64,000 bases of DNA from Flexivirga meconopsidis (GCF_026162425.1 NZ_JAOBQJ010000005.1:124001-188000); one strand, 5' to 3'. Counted from the stretch's first letter, positions 8,707 to 18,123 are shown. Notes: generated by a model from the letters alone, not told the origin. Numbers and translations: made by a program.

Positions 8707-10256
8707 CCGTCGACCGCGGGCCCGACGTCATCGTGGTCGGCGCGGGACCCACCGGCGTCGTGGCCGCGTCCCTGCTTGCCGCGTATGGCGTGCGGTGCCT
8801 CGTGCTGGATCGCTGGCACGAGCCCTACCCGCAACCGCGGGCGGTGCACCTCGACGACGAGATCTACCGCATCCTCGGCCGGCTGGGACTCGCCGACGAC
8901 TTCGCTGCCATCTCCCGCCCCGCGCGAGGCCTACGCCTGGTCGACCGGCAGCACCGCATCCTCGCCGAGTTCAGCCGCGACCGGCTCGTCGGGGTGCACG
9001 GCTACCCGCAGGCCAACATGTTCGACCAGCCGGAGCTGGAGCAGCTGCTGCGTGCCCATCTCGCCCGGCAGGACACGGTCACGTTCATCCGCGGGGCCGA
9101 AGTCACTGCGGTCGCGAACGTTGCGCATCAGCGGGTCGAAGTGACCTTTTCCGACACCGAGTCCGGCACCGAACACCACACCACTGCGGCGTTCGTCCTC
9201 GGCTGCGACGGCGCGAACAGCGTCGTGCGGTCGGCAATGGGCGCCCGGATGGTCGACAAAGGCTTCGAGCAGCGATGGCTGGTCGTCGATGTGGAGACCG
9301 AGCTGCCGATCGATGCCTGGGAGGGCGTCCACCAGCTCTGCGACACCCACCGTGCCGGCACCTACATGCGCATCGGCGACCGGCGCTATCGCTGGGAGTT
9401 CCGCCTCCTCGACGGCGAGACCGCCGCCGACTTCGGCGACCTCGACGCCATCGGCCCACTCCTCGCGCCGTGGACCGGACCGTGTGATGCCGCCGACCTG
9501 ACGCTGCGCCGAGTGACCGACTACACCTTCCGCGCCCAGGTCGCTGACCGGTGGCAGGACGGTCGCCTGTTCCTGCTCGGCGACGCCGCCCACCTCACCC
9601 CGCCCTTCATCGGCCAGGGGATGGGCGCCGGCCTGCGCGACGCCCTCAACCTCACGTGGAAGATCGCCGGCGTCCTGCGCGGCGACCTGCCCGAGCAGTG
9701 GCTCGCGACGTACGAGGCCGAACGCACCCGGCACGCCGCCGAGCTCATCCGCACCGCGATCCTCCTCGGGCGCGCCATGACCCAGGGCGGCCGGGCGGGC
9801 GACCTCGCGCGCCGCCTGATCGCACCACGCCTGGCATCGGCGCGCGGCCTGCGGGCGTTCGTCAACGACGCGGCGTCGCCGCGGCTGCGCGGCAACTCCC
9901 CGGCGCTGCACACCCGGCGCGACCGGCTCGCCGGGTCACTCTGCCCCAATGCCGTGGTCGGCCCGCACAACGCGGCGGACCGGCAATCTCGTGTGGACGA
10001 CCTCGCCCGGGGACGCTACGTGCTCGTCTGCCGCGGTGGCCTCGGCCAGCACGACCGGGCCCTGGTCGCGTCCCGGGGCGCACTCGTGCTCGACGTCGCC
10101 GAGGGCACGGCGCTGCACGAGTGGCTCCGCGACCACCGCGTCATGGCCGCCCTCGTCCGACCGGACGGCACGGTCGCCCGCAGTGGGCGGGCGAGCGACC
10201 TGGCCCGCGCGGCCCCGACATACTCGCCTGTGCACGTCATACAAAATTCAAACTAA
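8703..10256 (+). CDS. MhpA-like FAD-dependent aromatic monooxygenase
   Basis: A 517-residue class A flavoprotein hydroxylase. It has the FAD Rossmann motif VVGAGPTGVVAASLL near the start, the NAD(P)H/FAD DG motif (LGCDGANSVVRSAMG) and the GD motif LFLLGDAAHLTPPFIGQGMG. The segment PQPRAVHLDDEI matches 3-(3-hydroxyphenyl)propionate hydroxylases. It should ortho-hydroxylate a phenolic acid to the catechol cleaved by the dioxygenase at the start of the operon. It overlaps the ligase by ATGA and is the last gene; the PucR-type fasR starts ten bases after it, so read-through is possible. Confidence 0.85.
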   Translation: MTVDRGPDVIVVGAGPTGVVAASLLAAYGVRCLVLDRWHEPYPQPRAVHLDDEIYRILGRLGLADDFAAISRPARGLRLVDRQHRILAEFSRDRLVGVHGYPQANMFDQPELEQLLRAHLARQDTVTFIRGAEVTAVANVAHQRVEVTFSDTESGTEHHTTAAFVLGCDGANSVVRSAMGARMVDKGFEQRWLVVDVETELPIDAWEGVHQLCDTHRAGTYMRIGDRRYRWEFRLLDGETAADFGDLDAIGPLLAPWTGPCDAADLTLRRVTDYTFRAQVADRWQDGRLFLLGDAAHLTPPFIGQGMGAGLRDALNLTWKIAGVLRGDLPEQWLATYEAERTRHAAELIRTAILLGRAMTQGGRAGDLARRLIAPRLASARGLRAFVNDAASPRLRGNSPALHTRRDRLAGSLCPNAVVGPHNAADRQSRVDDLARGRYVLVCRGGLGQHDRALVASRGALVLDVAEGTALHEWLRDHRVMAALVRPDGTVARSGRASDLARAAPTYSPVHVIQNSN

Positions 10257-10265
10257 GCTGCGGCG

Positions 10266-11396
10266 ATGACCAGCCTCACGACCGGACAGCGGCTGGAGCG
10301 CGCCGCCGGCAAGTTGTCGACGGCGGCGATCGACCAGCTGGAGGCCAGTCACGACTGGTATCGCGCACTGCCGGCCGAAGACCGGTCGTGGGTGGGGCTG
10401 GTCGCGCAGGCCGGCATCGGCGCGTTCATCGCCTGGTACCGCGACCCGGAGTCGTCGCCGCCGATGACGATCGACGTCTTCGCCACCGCGCCGCGCGACC
10501 TCACCCGGTCGATCGCGTTGCAGCAGACCCTGCAGATGGTGCGCACGGTGATCGACGTCGTCGAGCAGAGCACCCCCGAGCTCGCCGCGCCGGGCGAGGA
10601 GCAACAGTTGCGGGAAGCGGTGCTGACCTATTCGCGGGAGATCGCCTTCGCGGCGGCGCACGTCTACGCGCAGGCGGCCGAGTCCCGAGGGGCGTGGGAC
10701 GCCCGGCTCGAAGCGCTGGTGGTCGACGCGGTGCTCCGTGGAGAGGCCGACGAATCCCTGCGGTCCCGCGTCGCCGCACTCGGCTGGGACGAGGTCCGCG
10801 GGGTCGTGGTGATTGCCGGAGGTGCGCCACCCGGCTCGGGCAGTGACGCGCTGGATGCATTACGCCGCAGCGGAACTCACCACGGCCTGTCCACGCTCGC
10901 ATCCGTCCAAGGCCGGCTGCTGGTGGCCGTGCTCGGCGGCGTCGAAGACCCGACCGAGGTCGCCACCGCGCTGCACGATCTCTGGGGCGCGGGACCGGTC
11001 GTCGTCGGACCGCTCGTCCCCCACCTGTATGCCGCAGGCCGCAGCGCGCGTGCCGCGCTGGCCGGTTACGCGGCCGCGCCCGCGTGGCCGGACGCACCAC
11101 GCCCGTGCGCGGCCGCGGAGCTGCTGCCCGAACGCGCCATCGCCGGCGACACCCGCGCGCGGCGGCTGCTCGTGGACAAGGTGACCAGGCCGCTGCGTGA
11201 CCGGCCGGCGCTGCAGGAGACGGCCACGTCATACCTTGACCAGAACAACCTGGAGGCGACCGCCCGGCAGCTCTTCGTGCATCCCAACACCGTGCGCTAC
11301 CGGCTCGGCCGGATCGCCGAGCTGACCGGCTACGACCTGGTCGACAGCCGCGACGCGTTCAGCGTGCGGCTCGCCCTGACGATGTCCCGGCTCTGA
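10266..11396 (+). CDS. fasR: FasR-type PucR-family activator of fatty acid synthesis
   Basis: A 376-residue regulator with a central GGDEF-like/CdaR-type region and a C-terminal PucR helix-turn-helix: YLDQNNLEATARQLFVHPNT, then VRYRLGRIAELTGYDL. The gene lies directly before fabD-fabH-acpP-fabF. This is the position of FasR (SCO2386 type) in Streptomyces, where it activates the operon. The assignment rests on the domain plus this conserved neighbourhood. It begins only ten bases after the catabolic operon. That spacing is probably accidental, since no coupling overlap exists. Confidence 0.85.
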   Translation: MTSLTTGQRLERAAGKLSTAAIDQLEASHDWYRALPAEDRSWVGLVAQAGIGAFIAWYRDPESSPPMTIDVFATAPRDLTRSIALQQTLQMVRTVIDVVEQSTPELAAPGEEQQLREAVLTYSREIAFAAAHVYAQAAESRGAWDARLEALVVDAVLRGEADESLRSRVAALGWDEVRGVVVIAGGAPPGSGSDALDALRRSGTHHGLSTLASVQGRLLVAVLGGVEDPTEVATALHDLWGAGPVVVGPLVPHLYAAGRSARAALAGYAAAPAWPDAPRPCAAAELLPERAIAGDTRARRLLVDKVTRPLRDRPALQETATSYLDQNNLEATARQLFVHPNTVRYRLGRIAELTGYDLVDSRDAFSVRLALTMSRL

Positions 11397-11483
11397 GACG
11401 TGCCCTCGACCCCTCGGTCCGCGCCGGTCGTCCGATCGCTACTCACCGGGCAACCGGAGAGTAGGACCCGACGAGGTTTGATT

Positions 11484-11500
11484 TTGTAGGTTCCCTCCAA
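11484..11500. promoter_or_regulatory. Candidate FasR binding site upstream of fabD
   Basis: TTGTAGG-TTC-CCTCCAA is an imperfect inverted repeat (6 of 7 pairs) in the 163-base gap between fasR and fabD, about 60 bases before the fabD start. It lies in the only AT-rich stretch of the gap (gtttgattttgtagg). A direct activator or repressor site is likely here. Calling it a FasR site is inference. Confidence 0.4.
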
Positions 11501-11559
11501 GAAGCCTCGGTGAGCTTCGGAGGATTCGGTGACCCCTCCGGTGGCCCGCGTCGGCGAGA

Positions 11560-12504
11560 GTGGACCTCGTGCTTGCGATCGTCTGCCCTGGACAGGGTTC
11601 CCAGACCCCCGGCTTCCTCGCCCCCTGGATGGAGCTGCCCGGCTTTGCCGATCGGCTGCGGTGGCTGTCGGCGGTAGCGGGCATCGACTTGGTCGAGCAC
11701 GGCACCACCTCCGAGGCCGACACGATCAAGGACACCGCGGTCGCGCAGCCGCTGATCGTCGCCGCCGGCCTGGTGAGCCTGCTGGAGCTGTTCGAGCACC
11801 CGTCGCAGGGCTTCGGTGCGGTGGGCGTCGGCGCCGGTCACTCGGTCGGCGAGATCACCGCGGCCGCCGCGTCGGGCGTGCTCACCGCCGAGCAGGCGAT
11901 GGTCTTGGTCCGTGAGCGCGGTAAGGCGATGGCCGCCGCGAGCGCGGTCCAACCGACCGGCATGAGCGCTGTCGTCGGTGGCGACCCGGACCAGGTGCAG
12001 GCAGCGCTCGACACGCACGGGCTCACCCCGGCCAATATGAACGGCGCCGGCCAGGTCGTCGCGGCCGGCACGATGGAGCAGCTCGCCGCGCTCAAGGACG
12101 ACCCGCCGGCGAAGGCTCGCGTCATACCTCTTGCCGTGGCCGGGGCGTTCCACACCGAGCACATGGCGCCCGCGGTCGACCTGCTGGCCGGTTATGCCCG
12201 GGCGATCACCACCCACGATCCGCGGGTGCGGTTGTTGTCCAACAAGGACGGCGCCGCGGTCACCGACGGCGCGGAGGTGCTGCGCCGGCTGGTGTCGCAG
12301 GTCAGCAATCCGGTGCGCTGGGACGCCACGATGCGGACAATGGTCGACATGGGTGTCACCGGTCTGATCGAGATCCCGCCGGCCGGCACGCTGACCGGTC
12401 TGGCCAAGCGCGGCATGCCCGGCGTGGAGACTCTGGCGATCAAGTCGCCGGACGATCTGGAGAAGGCACGCCGCATGGTCGCCGAGCACGGCACACGGGC
12501 TTAA
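11560..12504 (+). CDS. fabD: Malonyl-CoA:ACP transacylase
   Basis: A 314-residue enzyme that moves malonyl groups from CoA to acyl carrier protein. It carries the N-terminal CPGQGSQTPGFL motif, the catalytic serine in GAGHSVGE and the active-site His in VAGAFHTEHM. I take GTG 11560; a second GTG nine bases on (11569) is equally close to the gcgagag ribosome site. First gene of the FAS-II operon; fabH follows after 15 bases with its own ribosome site. Confidence 0.95.
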   Translation: MDLVLAIVCPGQGSQTPGFLAPWMELPGFADRLRWLSAVAGIDLVEHGTTSEADTIKDTAVAQPLIVAAGLVSLLELFEHPSQGFGAVGVGAGHSVGEITAAAASGVLTAEQAMVLVRERGKAMAAASAVQPTGMSAVVGGDPDQVQAALDTHGLTPANMNGAGQVVAAGTMEQLAALKDDPPAKARVIPLAVAGAFHTEHMAPAVDLLAGYARAITTHDPRVRLLSNKDGAAVTDGAEVLRRLVSQVSNPVRWDATMRTMVDMGVTGLIEIPPAGTLTGLAKRGMPGVETLAIKSPDDLEKARRMVAEHGTRA

Positions 12505-12519
12505 GAAGGGTATGACGCA

Positions 12520-13593
12520 ATGGCATCCGCACCGAAGGGCACCGGCTCCCTGAATGCCGCACCCGGCGCGCGCTACGCCCGCATCATGGGCGTCGGAGGT
12601 TACCGGCCGGAACGCGTGATCACCAACGAGGAGGTGTGCACCTGGATCGACTCCTCCGACGAGTGGATCCGCGAGCGCTCCGGCATCGTCTCGCGCCGCT
12701 GGGCAGCACCCGACGAGACCGTCGTCGACATGAGCGAGGCCGCTGCCAAGCCGGCCCTCGAGGCGGCCGGCGTCACCCCCGACCAGCTCAGCGCGGTGAT
12801 CGTCGCGACCGTCACCCACCCCTACCAGACGCCTGCCGCCGCGCCCTTGCTGGCGACCCGTCTGGGCGCGAACGGCGTTCCGGCGTTTGACATTTCGGCT
12901 GCCTGCGCCGGTTACTGCCACGCGATCTCGATCGCCAGCGACATGGTGCGCGGCGGCAGTGCCGAGCGCGTGCTGGTCATCGGCGTCGAGAAGCTGTCGG
13001 CATTCACCGACGAGCACGACCGCGGCACCGCGTTCATCTTCGGTGACGGCGCGGGCGCGGCCGTGGTGGGTCCGTCCGACCACGCGGCGATCGGCCCGAC
13101 GGTGTGGGGCTCGGACGGCACCCACTGGGAGACGATCATGCAGAAGGAGCCGTGGACCGACGTGCGCCGGGAGTGGCAGGCCGAGGCCGCCGCGCAGGCC
13201 CCGACCTCGGCGATCGACCCGGCCAAGACCTACGCGGCGACCTCGCTGGCGATGGCCGGCCCGTCGGTGTTCCGCTGGGCCGTCTGGCAGATGGCACCGG
13301 TCGCGCAGCAGGCCATCGACGCGGCCGGCATCACCGCCGACGACCTCGACGTCTTCATCCCGCACCAGGCCAACATGCGCATCATCGACGCGATGATCAA
13401 GCAGCTGAAGCTGCCCGCCGACATACCCGTCGCCCGCGACATCGCCGAGACCGGCAACACCTCAGCGGCGTCGATCCCGCTCGCGACCGAGCGCATGCTG
13501 CGCGAGGGCGAGGCGCCGCACGGCGGGCTGGCATTGCAGATCGGTTTCGGCGCCGGACTGGCGTATGCCGCGCAGGTCGTCGAACTGCCGTAA
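12520..13593 (+). CDS. fabH: 3-oxoacyl-ACP synthase III
   Basis: A 357-residue KAS III that starts fatty acid chains by condensing an acyl-CoA with malonyl-ACP. The catalytic triad is visible: Cys in ISAACAGYCHAI, His in IPHQANMRII and Asn in ETGNTSAAS. The ATG is preceded by aagaagg. In actinomycetes this enzyme prefers branched-chain primers, which is family knowledge and not read here. It lies between fabD and acpP. Confidence 0.95.
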   Translation: MASAPKGTGSLNAAPGARYARIMGVGGYRPERVITNEEVCTWIDSSDEWIRERSGIVSRRWAAPDETVVDMSEAAAKPALEAAGVTPDQLSAVIVATVTHPYQTPAAAPLLATRLGANGVPAFDISAACAGYCHAISIASDMVRGGSAERVLVIGVEKLSAFTDEHDRGTAFIFGDGAGAAVVGPSDHAAIGPTVWGSDGTHWETIMQKEPWTDVRREWQAEAAAQAPTSAIDPAKTYAATSLAMAGPSVFRWAVWQMAPVAQQAIDAAGITADDLDVFIPHQANMRIIDAMIKQLKLPADIPVARDIAETGNTSAASIPLATERMLREGEAPHGGLALQIGFGAGLAYAAQVVELP

Positions 13594-13687
13594 GAGGCAC
13601 CAACCACCCGCGGCCCGGCGGGAAAACCGGGTCAGCCCAACGAAATTCACATCACCCGAAATTCACATCACCAAGGAGCACCCGAAC

Positions 13688-13936
13688 ATGGCGCAGAGTG
13701 ACCAGGAGATCCTGGAGGGACTTGCCGAGATCGTCAACGAGGAGACCGGTGTCGACGCTGCCGACGTGCAGCTGGACAAGTCGTTCACCGAGGACCTCGA
13801 CATCGACTCGCTGTCGATGATGACGATCGTCGTCAACGCCGAGGAGAAGTTCGGCGTCCGCATCCCCGACGACGACGTGAAGAACCTGTCGACCGTCGGC
13901 GACGCCGTGAAGTACATCAAGGACGCTCAGGCCTGA
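13688..13936 (+). CDS. acpP: Acyl carrier protein
   Basis: An 82-residue acidic protein, the usual ACP length. The phosphopantetheine serine is in DLDIDSLSMMTIV, with helix II following. ATG 13688 is chosen because of the aaggag ribosome site at 13674 and because ACPs start just before the first helix (QEILEGLAEIV). It carries growing acyl chains between FabD, FabH and FabF, whose genes flank it. Confidence 0.97.
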   Translation: MAQSDQEILEGLAEIVNEETGVDAADVQLDKSFTEDLDIDSLSMMTIVVNAEEKFGVRIPDDDVKNLSTVGDAVKYIKDAQA

Positions 13937-13953
13937 GCCAGTCGTCTGCCTGC

Positions 13954-13984
13954 CGACGGCCCGGTTGGGGAGGCCGGGCCGTCG
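13954..13984 (+). terminator. Hairpin between acpP and fabF (partial terminator/attenuator)
   Basis: CGACGGCCCGG and CCGGGCCGTCG form a perfect 11-bp stem with a nine-base loop, 17 bases after the acpP stop. There is no T-run, so it is more likely an RNA-stabilising or partial terminator structure. Such a structure would let acpP, needed in excess, be expressed above fabF. Confidence 0.6.
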
Positions 13985-14031
13985 CAGCAGCATGACCCGT
14001 CACGCATCACCACTTTGATCAGGAGCCACTC

Positions 14032-15279
14032 ATGAGCGCAGACAAGCGCGTCGTCATCACCGGCCTCGGCGCCACCACCCCTGTCGGGGGCACCGCACCA
14101 CAGACCTGGGACGCACTGCTCGCCGGCAAGTCCGGCGCCAAGCCGCTGCCGCAGGAGTGGTTGGACCGCTACGAACTCCCCGTCACCTTCGCCGCGAGCC
14201 TCGACCAGGACCCGAGCGAGGTCCTCGCCAAGGTCGAGGTGCGCCGCATGGATCCGTTCTCGCAGTACGCGATGATCGCGGCGCGCGAGGCTTGGGCCGA
14301 CGCCGGCACCCCGGACATCGAGCCGGAGCGACTGCTCGCCGCGATCGGCACCGGCATCGGTGGCGTCCACACATTGCTCGCCCAGTACGACGTGCTCAAG
14401 GAAAAGGGTCCGCGTCGCATCTACCCGCTGACCGTGCCGATGCTGATGCCCAACGCGGCCTCCGGGGTGGTCTCGCTGGAATTCAAGGCGCGCGCCGGCG
14501 CCCACACCGCTGTCTCGGCCTGCGCCTCCGGCGCGGAGTCAATGGGTATGGCGGCCAACATGATTCGCGAAGGCCGGGCCGACATGGCCATCGCCGGCGG
14601 CACCGAGGCCGCCATACACCCACTGCCGATCGGCGGGTTCGCCGCGGCGCACGCGCTGTCCAAGCGCAACGACGACCCGCAGGGTGCGTCCCGCCCGTGG
14701 GCCGTCGACCGCGACGGCTTCCTGCTCGGCGAAGGCGCAGGCGTGATGGTGCTGGAGTCCTACGAGCACGCCAAGGCGCGCGGCGCGAAGATCTACGCCG
14801 AGTTTGCCAGCGTGGGTATGACGGCAGACGCCTACCACATCACCGCCGGCGACCCGGAGGGCGAGACGCAGGCCCGCGCGATGAACGAAGCGATCGAGAG
14901 CGCCGGCCTGACGCCGTCGGACATCGTGCACGTCAACGCGCATGCCACCTCCACCCCGGTCGGCGACATCGCCGAAATCACTTCGATCAAGCGGGCTTTC
15001 GGTGACGCAATCGACGGTGTGGCGCTCACCGGCACCAAGTCGATGACCGGTCACCTGCTCGGCGCGGCCGGTGCGATCGAGGCGATCTTCCTGGCCCAGA
15101 CGCTGCACGAGCGGGTCATTCCCCGCACGATCAACGTCTCCGAGGTCGACCCGGAGATCGCCGACATGGATCTGGTGATCGACGAACACCGCAAGCTGCC
15201 CGACGGTGACCTCGCGGCGATGAGCAACGCCTTCGGTTTCGGCGGTCACAACATCGCGGTCGTGCTCAAGAGCGTCTGA
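14032..15279 (+). CDS. fabF: 3-oxoacyl-ACP synthase II
   Basis: A 415-residue KAS II, the elongating condensing enzyme. The nucleophile Cys lies in VSACASGAESMG and the two histidines in VNAHATSTPVGD and GHLLGAAGAIEA; FGFGGHN closes the active site. The ribosome site aggag sits at 14020. Last biosynthetic gene of the FAS-II operon; the GNAT gene begins four bases after its stop. Confidence 0.95.
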   Translation: MSADKRVVITGLGATTPVGGTAPQTWDALLAGKSGAKPLPQEWLDRYELPVTFAASLDQDPSEVLAKVEVRRMDPFSQYAMIAAREAWADAGTPDIEPERLLAAIGTGIGGVHTLLAQYDVLKEKGPRRIYPLTVPMLMPNAASGVVSLEFKARAGAHTAVSACASGAESMGMAANMIREGRADMAIAGGTEAAIHPLPIGGFAAAHALSKRNDDPQGASRPWAVDRDGFLLGEGAGVMVLESYEHAKARGAKIYAEFASVGMTADAYHITAGDPEGETQARAMNEAIESAGLTPSDIVHVNAHATSTPVGDIAEITSIKRAFGDAIDGVALTGTKSMTGHLLGAAGAIEAIFLAQTLHERVIPRTINVSEVDPEIADMDLVIDEHRKLPDGDLAAMSNAFGFGGHNIAVVLKSV

Positions 15280-15283
15280 CCGG

Positions 15284-16078
15284 GTGGAGCTCGAGCGCCT
15301 CTCCCCCGGCGCGCGCACCGGACTGGGCATCCTGCAGTTGCAGGGTGCCCAGCTCGACGACCGGGGCGACCATCTCGTCGTGCGGTCGCCCCGCAACCCG
15401 GAGTTCCACTGGGGCAACTACGTGCACGTCACCACCGGTGATCCCGGCGACGCCGACCGCTGGCTCGACGTCTTCCACACCGAGCTGCCGCAGGCGCGCC
15501 ATGTGGCGATCTCACTGCCCGCCCTGCCGAGCGTGGATCACTATGCGCCGCAAGGCATTTCGGTGACCACCGACGACGCTTTGTCGAGCACTCGGTTGCC
15601 GGAGCAGCGCCCGCTCGCCGACGGCTACACCGCCCGCGCACTGTCGGGCGACGCCGACTGGGAGCAGGTCATCCGGAACGGCCTGGCCGAGAATGCCGTG
15701 ACCGGCGAATACGACCCGGTCACCCACGAGCGCTACCTGCGCGACCTGGTGCGCGACCGACGGGCGCTGGTCGGCGCGGGGCATGCCTGCTTCTTCGGCG
15801 CCTTCTACGGGGACGCCCTGGTGAGCGACCTCGGCATCGTCATACTCGGCGACACCGCGCGCTACCAGTCGGTCGGCACCGACGCCGGGCATCGACGACG
15901 GGGGCTAGCCGGCCACCTGCTCGGGCGCGCCGCGCGCTGGGCGGCCGACCGCGGTGCCCGCGAATGGGTCGTTGTCACGGAATCGACCAACGACGCCGGC
16001 CGGCTCTACCGGTCGGTCGGTCTCACCGAGCACACGCTGGAGGTCTGTGCCTACCGCGCACCTTCTCGGGAGGGGTAG
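15284..16078 (+). CDS. GNAT family N-acetyltransferase
   Basis: A 264-residue protein whose C-terminal half has the GNAT acetyl-CoA loop: TDAGHRRRGLAGHLLGRAARW (R-x-x-G-x-A/G), followed by the LYRSVGL strand. The N-terminal 120 residues form a second, less obvious domain (two-module GNAT arrangement). GTG 15284 follows the fabF stop by four bases, so the gene probably rides on the fab operon. The substrate is unknown. It ends one base before the convergent DUF3145 gene. Confidence 0.8.
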   Translation: MELERLSPGARTGLGILQLQGAQLDDRGDHLVVRSPRNPEFHWGNYVHVTTGDPGDADRWLDVFHTELPQARHVAISLPALPSVDHYAPQGISVTTDDALSSTRLPEQRPLADGYTARALSGDADWEQVIRNGLAENAVTGEYDPVTHERYLRDLVRDRRALVGAGHACFFGAFYGDALVSDLGIVILGDTARYQSVGTDAGHRRRGLAGHLLGRAARWAADRGAREWVVVTESTNDAGRLYRSVGLTEHTLEVCAYRAPSREG

Positions 16079-16079
16079 C

Positions 16080-16595
16080 TCAGGACACCCGGTGCAACCA
16101 GCGCACGGGCGCACCGTCTCCGGCATAGCGGAATGGCTCGAGCTCCTGATCCCAGGCGGTCCCGAGCAGTTCGGCCATCTCGTGGCGGAACTGCTCGGGA
16201 TCGCCGTGGCTGGCGGCGAGCGCCGCGCGCAACCGGTCCTCACCGACGACCGCGTCCCCCGACGCAGCGGTCCAGGTGTGGTGGATGCCGAGCGACGGGG
16301 TGTGCGACCACCGCGACCCGTCACAACCCGGGCTGGGTTCCTCGGTGACCTCGTAGCGCACGTCGGTCCAGCCGCGCAGCGCGCTGGCCAGGCGAGCGCC
16401 GGTCCCGGGTTCGCCCATCCACGACAGTTCAGTGCGCAGCATCCCGGGTGCCACCGGTTGCTTGATCCAGTCGATCGGTGCGGCGGCGCCCAGCACACTC
16501 TCCAGCGCCCACCCGATGTGCGGGCACAGCGCAGCCGGGGTGGCGTGAATGAACACCACCCCGCGAGTCACGGCACGCGCGTTTGCGGCAGACAT
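16080..16595 (-). CDS. DUF3145 family protein
   Basis: A 171-residue actinobacteria-specific protein with the family's typical start (TRGVVFIHATPAALCPHIGWALE) and the conserved HTPSLGIHHTW segment. Function is unknown. DUF3145 genes are commonly linked to fab genes in actinomycetes, as here, where it converges on the GNAT gene with no room for a terminator. Upstream lies the LCP gene in the same direction, 141 bases away. ATG is preceded by ggaggccc on the minus strand. Confidence 0.85.
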   Translation of the reverse strand: MSAANARAVTRGVVFIHATPAALCPHIGWALESVLGAAAPIDWIKQPVAPGMLRTELSWMGEPGTGARLASALRGWTDVRYEVTEEPSPGCDGSRWSHTPSLGIHHTWTAASGDAVVGEDRLRAALAASHGDPEQFRHEMAELLGTAWDQELEPFRYAGDGAPVRWLHRVS

Positions 16596-16736
16596 CTCCG
16601 GGCCTCCTGACTTGCCTAACGAGGGACGTCTTCCCCAACGACCTCGTGCGAGTCCAGGTGCGTGATGCGCCGTGGCGTGCTGATGCGGTTGTGCCGCCTA
16701 TTGTGCCCCATCAGTCACACCGGCACCAGGGGCGGG

Positions 16737-18014
16737 CTACGGCGCGGAGACCGGCACGTTCCTGCTGGCCGCGAACGCCTGGGTGGGGTTCATCGCGACG
16801 CCGCCGACCGTGACCGTGTCTGCCGTGCTGACCCCCGCACACCCGGTTGCTGCCTCGACCGTGGTCGCATGGTCGTCGGCACCGGCCGACTTCCCCGAGC
16901 TCGTGGTCGCCCCCGTGGGCGAACTCTGGGTCGACCCCGTGGGCGAACTCGTGGGCGACCCCTTGGGCGAGGTCGACGTCAGACTCACGTCGGCCGCGAT
17001 CTTGGCGAACAGCGCCCGCGCATTCGGAGCCGGTATGACGGCAGCCGCGTTCGCCGGATCGGCGCGCGTCGGCGCGGTGACGAACGTCGTACGGGCACCC
17101 GGCACCTGGTTGAGCTGATAGGCCAGGTCGGTCAGCGCGGGAATGCTGCCGAGCTTGTCGTCAACGGTCACCGAGGAGGTTGCCGCATTCGCCAGACCGA
17201 GCACCTTGACCGGGTTGGCAAGGGTCGAGGCGCTCTCCATGTCGCGCAGCATCGAGGACAGGAAGATGTGCTGAGCGACCGTGCGCCCGATGTCACCGCC
17301 ATCGCCGAATCCGTGTCTGGTGCGCAGGAATTCGAGCGCGGCCAGGCCCTTGAGCGTGTGTCGGCCCTTGGCCAGTTTGAGGTGGGAGTACGGGTCGTAA
17401 ACGTTGTTGTCGACGCACACCGGCACGCCGCCGACGGCATCGGACATCCGCACCACGCCCGAGAAGTCGATGACCATGAAGTGATCGATCGGCACGCCGG
17501 TCAGCTGATGCACCGCGGCGACCGTGCAGTTCGGGCCGTACTGCATGGTGCTGTTGATGCGGTCGACGTGTGGCTGCTCGGTGCGGCCGGTTGCCGGGTC
17601 GGTGCACTGCGGGACGGTGACCGTAGTGTCCCGCGGGATGCTCATCACCGTGGCGTTACTGCGGTCGGCAGAGATGTGCACGAGCATCTCGACGTCCGCA
17701 TTGGCACCGACCGAGGTCGCATTCGTGCTGGTTGCGTTCGCCGCCGAGCAGTCGCCACCGATCGAGCAATCGCCGCTACTGGCCCTGGTGTCCGAACCCA
17801 TCACCAGCAAGTTGATCGGCGTGTCACCGTCGGAGTTGGCGTGTTCGTGTCCGCCACCGGTCAGTGCTGACGTGCGCAGATTGCCCTGCAGGTGCAGGTA
17901 GACGACCGTCCCGGTGCCGACCAGCACCAGCAGCACGGTCAACGCGATCGCGAGGAGACGATTGCGTCGTACCCGACGGCGCGCCGGGGGGCCGTCGGCC
18001 ACTCGGGTCAGCAT
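16737..18014 (-). CDS. LytR-CpsA-Psr (LCP) family cell-wall ligase
   Basis: A 425-residue membrane-anchored protein. A basic cytoplasmic stretch (PPARRRVRRNR) is followed by one membrane helix (LLAIALTVLLVLVGTGTVVY). The LCP catalytic domain follows, with the pyrophosphate-binding arginines and acid in NLLVMGSDTR, MSIPRDT, HVDRINST and EFLRTRHGFGDGGDIGR. Such proteins transfer wall polymers from lipid carriers to peptidoglycan. The C-terminus has a low-complexity Ser/Thr/Pro linker (SPTSSPTGSTQSSPTG) and a short tail. ATG 18014 is preferred over the upstream TTG (18089), which would add a non-conserved 25 residues. It is divergent from the sugar transporter operon. Confidence 0.85.
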   Translation of the reverse strand: MLTRVADGPPARRRVRRNRLLAIALTVLLVLVGTGTVVYLHLQGNLRTSALTGGGHEHANSDGDTPINLLVMGSDTRASSGDCSIGGDCSAANATSTNATSVGANADVEMLVHISADRSNATVMSIPRDTTVTVPQCTDPATGRTEQPHVDRINSTMQYGPNCTVAAVHQLTGVPIDHFMVIDFSGVVRMSDAVGGVPVCVDNNVYDPYSHLKLAKGRHTLKGLAALEFLRTRHGFGDGGDIGRTVAQHIFLSSMLRDMESASTLANPVKVLGLANAATSSVTVDDKLGSIPALTDLAYQLNQVPGARTTFVTAPTRADPANAAAVIPAPNARALFAKIAADVSLTSTSPKGSPTSSPTGSTQSSPTGATTSSGKSAGADDHATTVEAATGCAGVSTADTVTVGGVAMNPTQAFAASRNVPVSAP

Positions 18015-18123
18015 GCCGACGACGGTAGGCAGCGCCCCTGGACGTTTCCCCAGCGCTTCCTGAACGTCGACACAGGGCGCCCACCCCAATTTGTGGTGAA
18101 TGTGAGGTGAATCACGTCAGAAC

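Noticed and set aside
11443-13365. 640-residue minus-strand frame opposite fabD/fabH
   Set aside because: Antisense shadow; low-complexity composition and no ribosome site.
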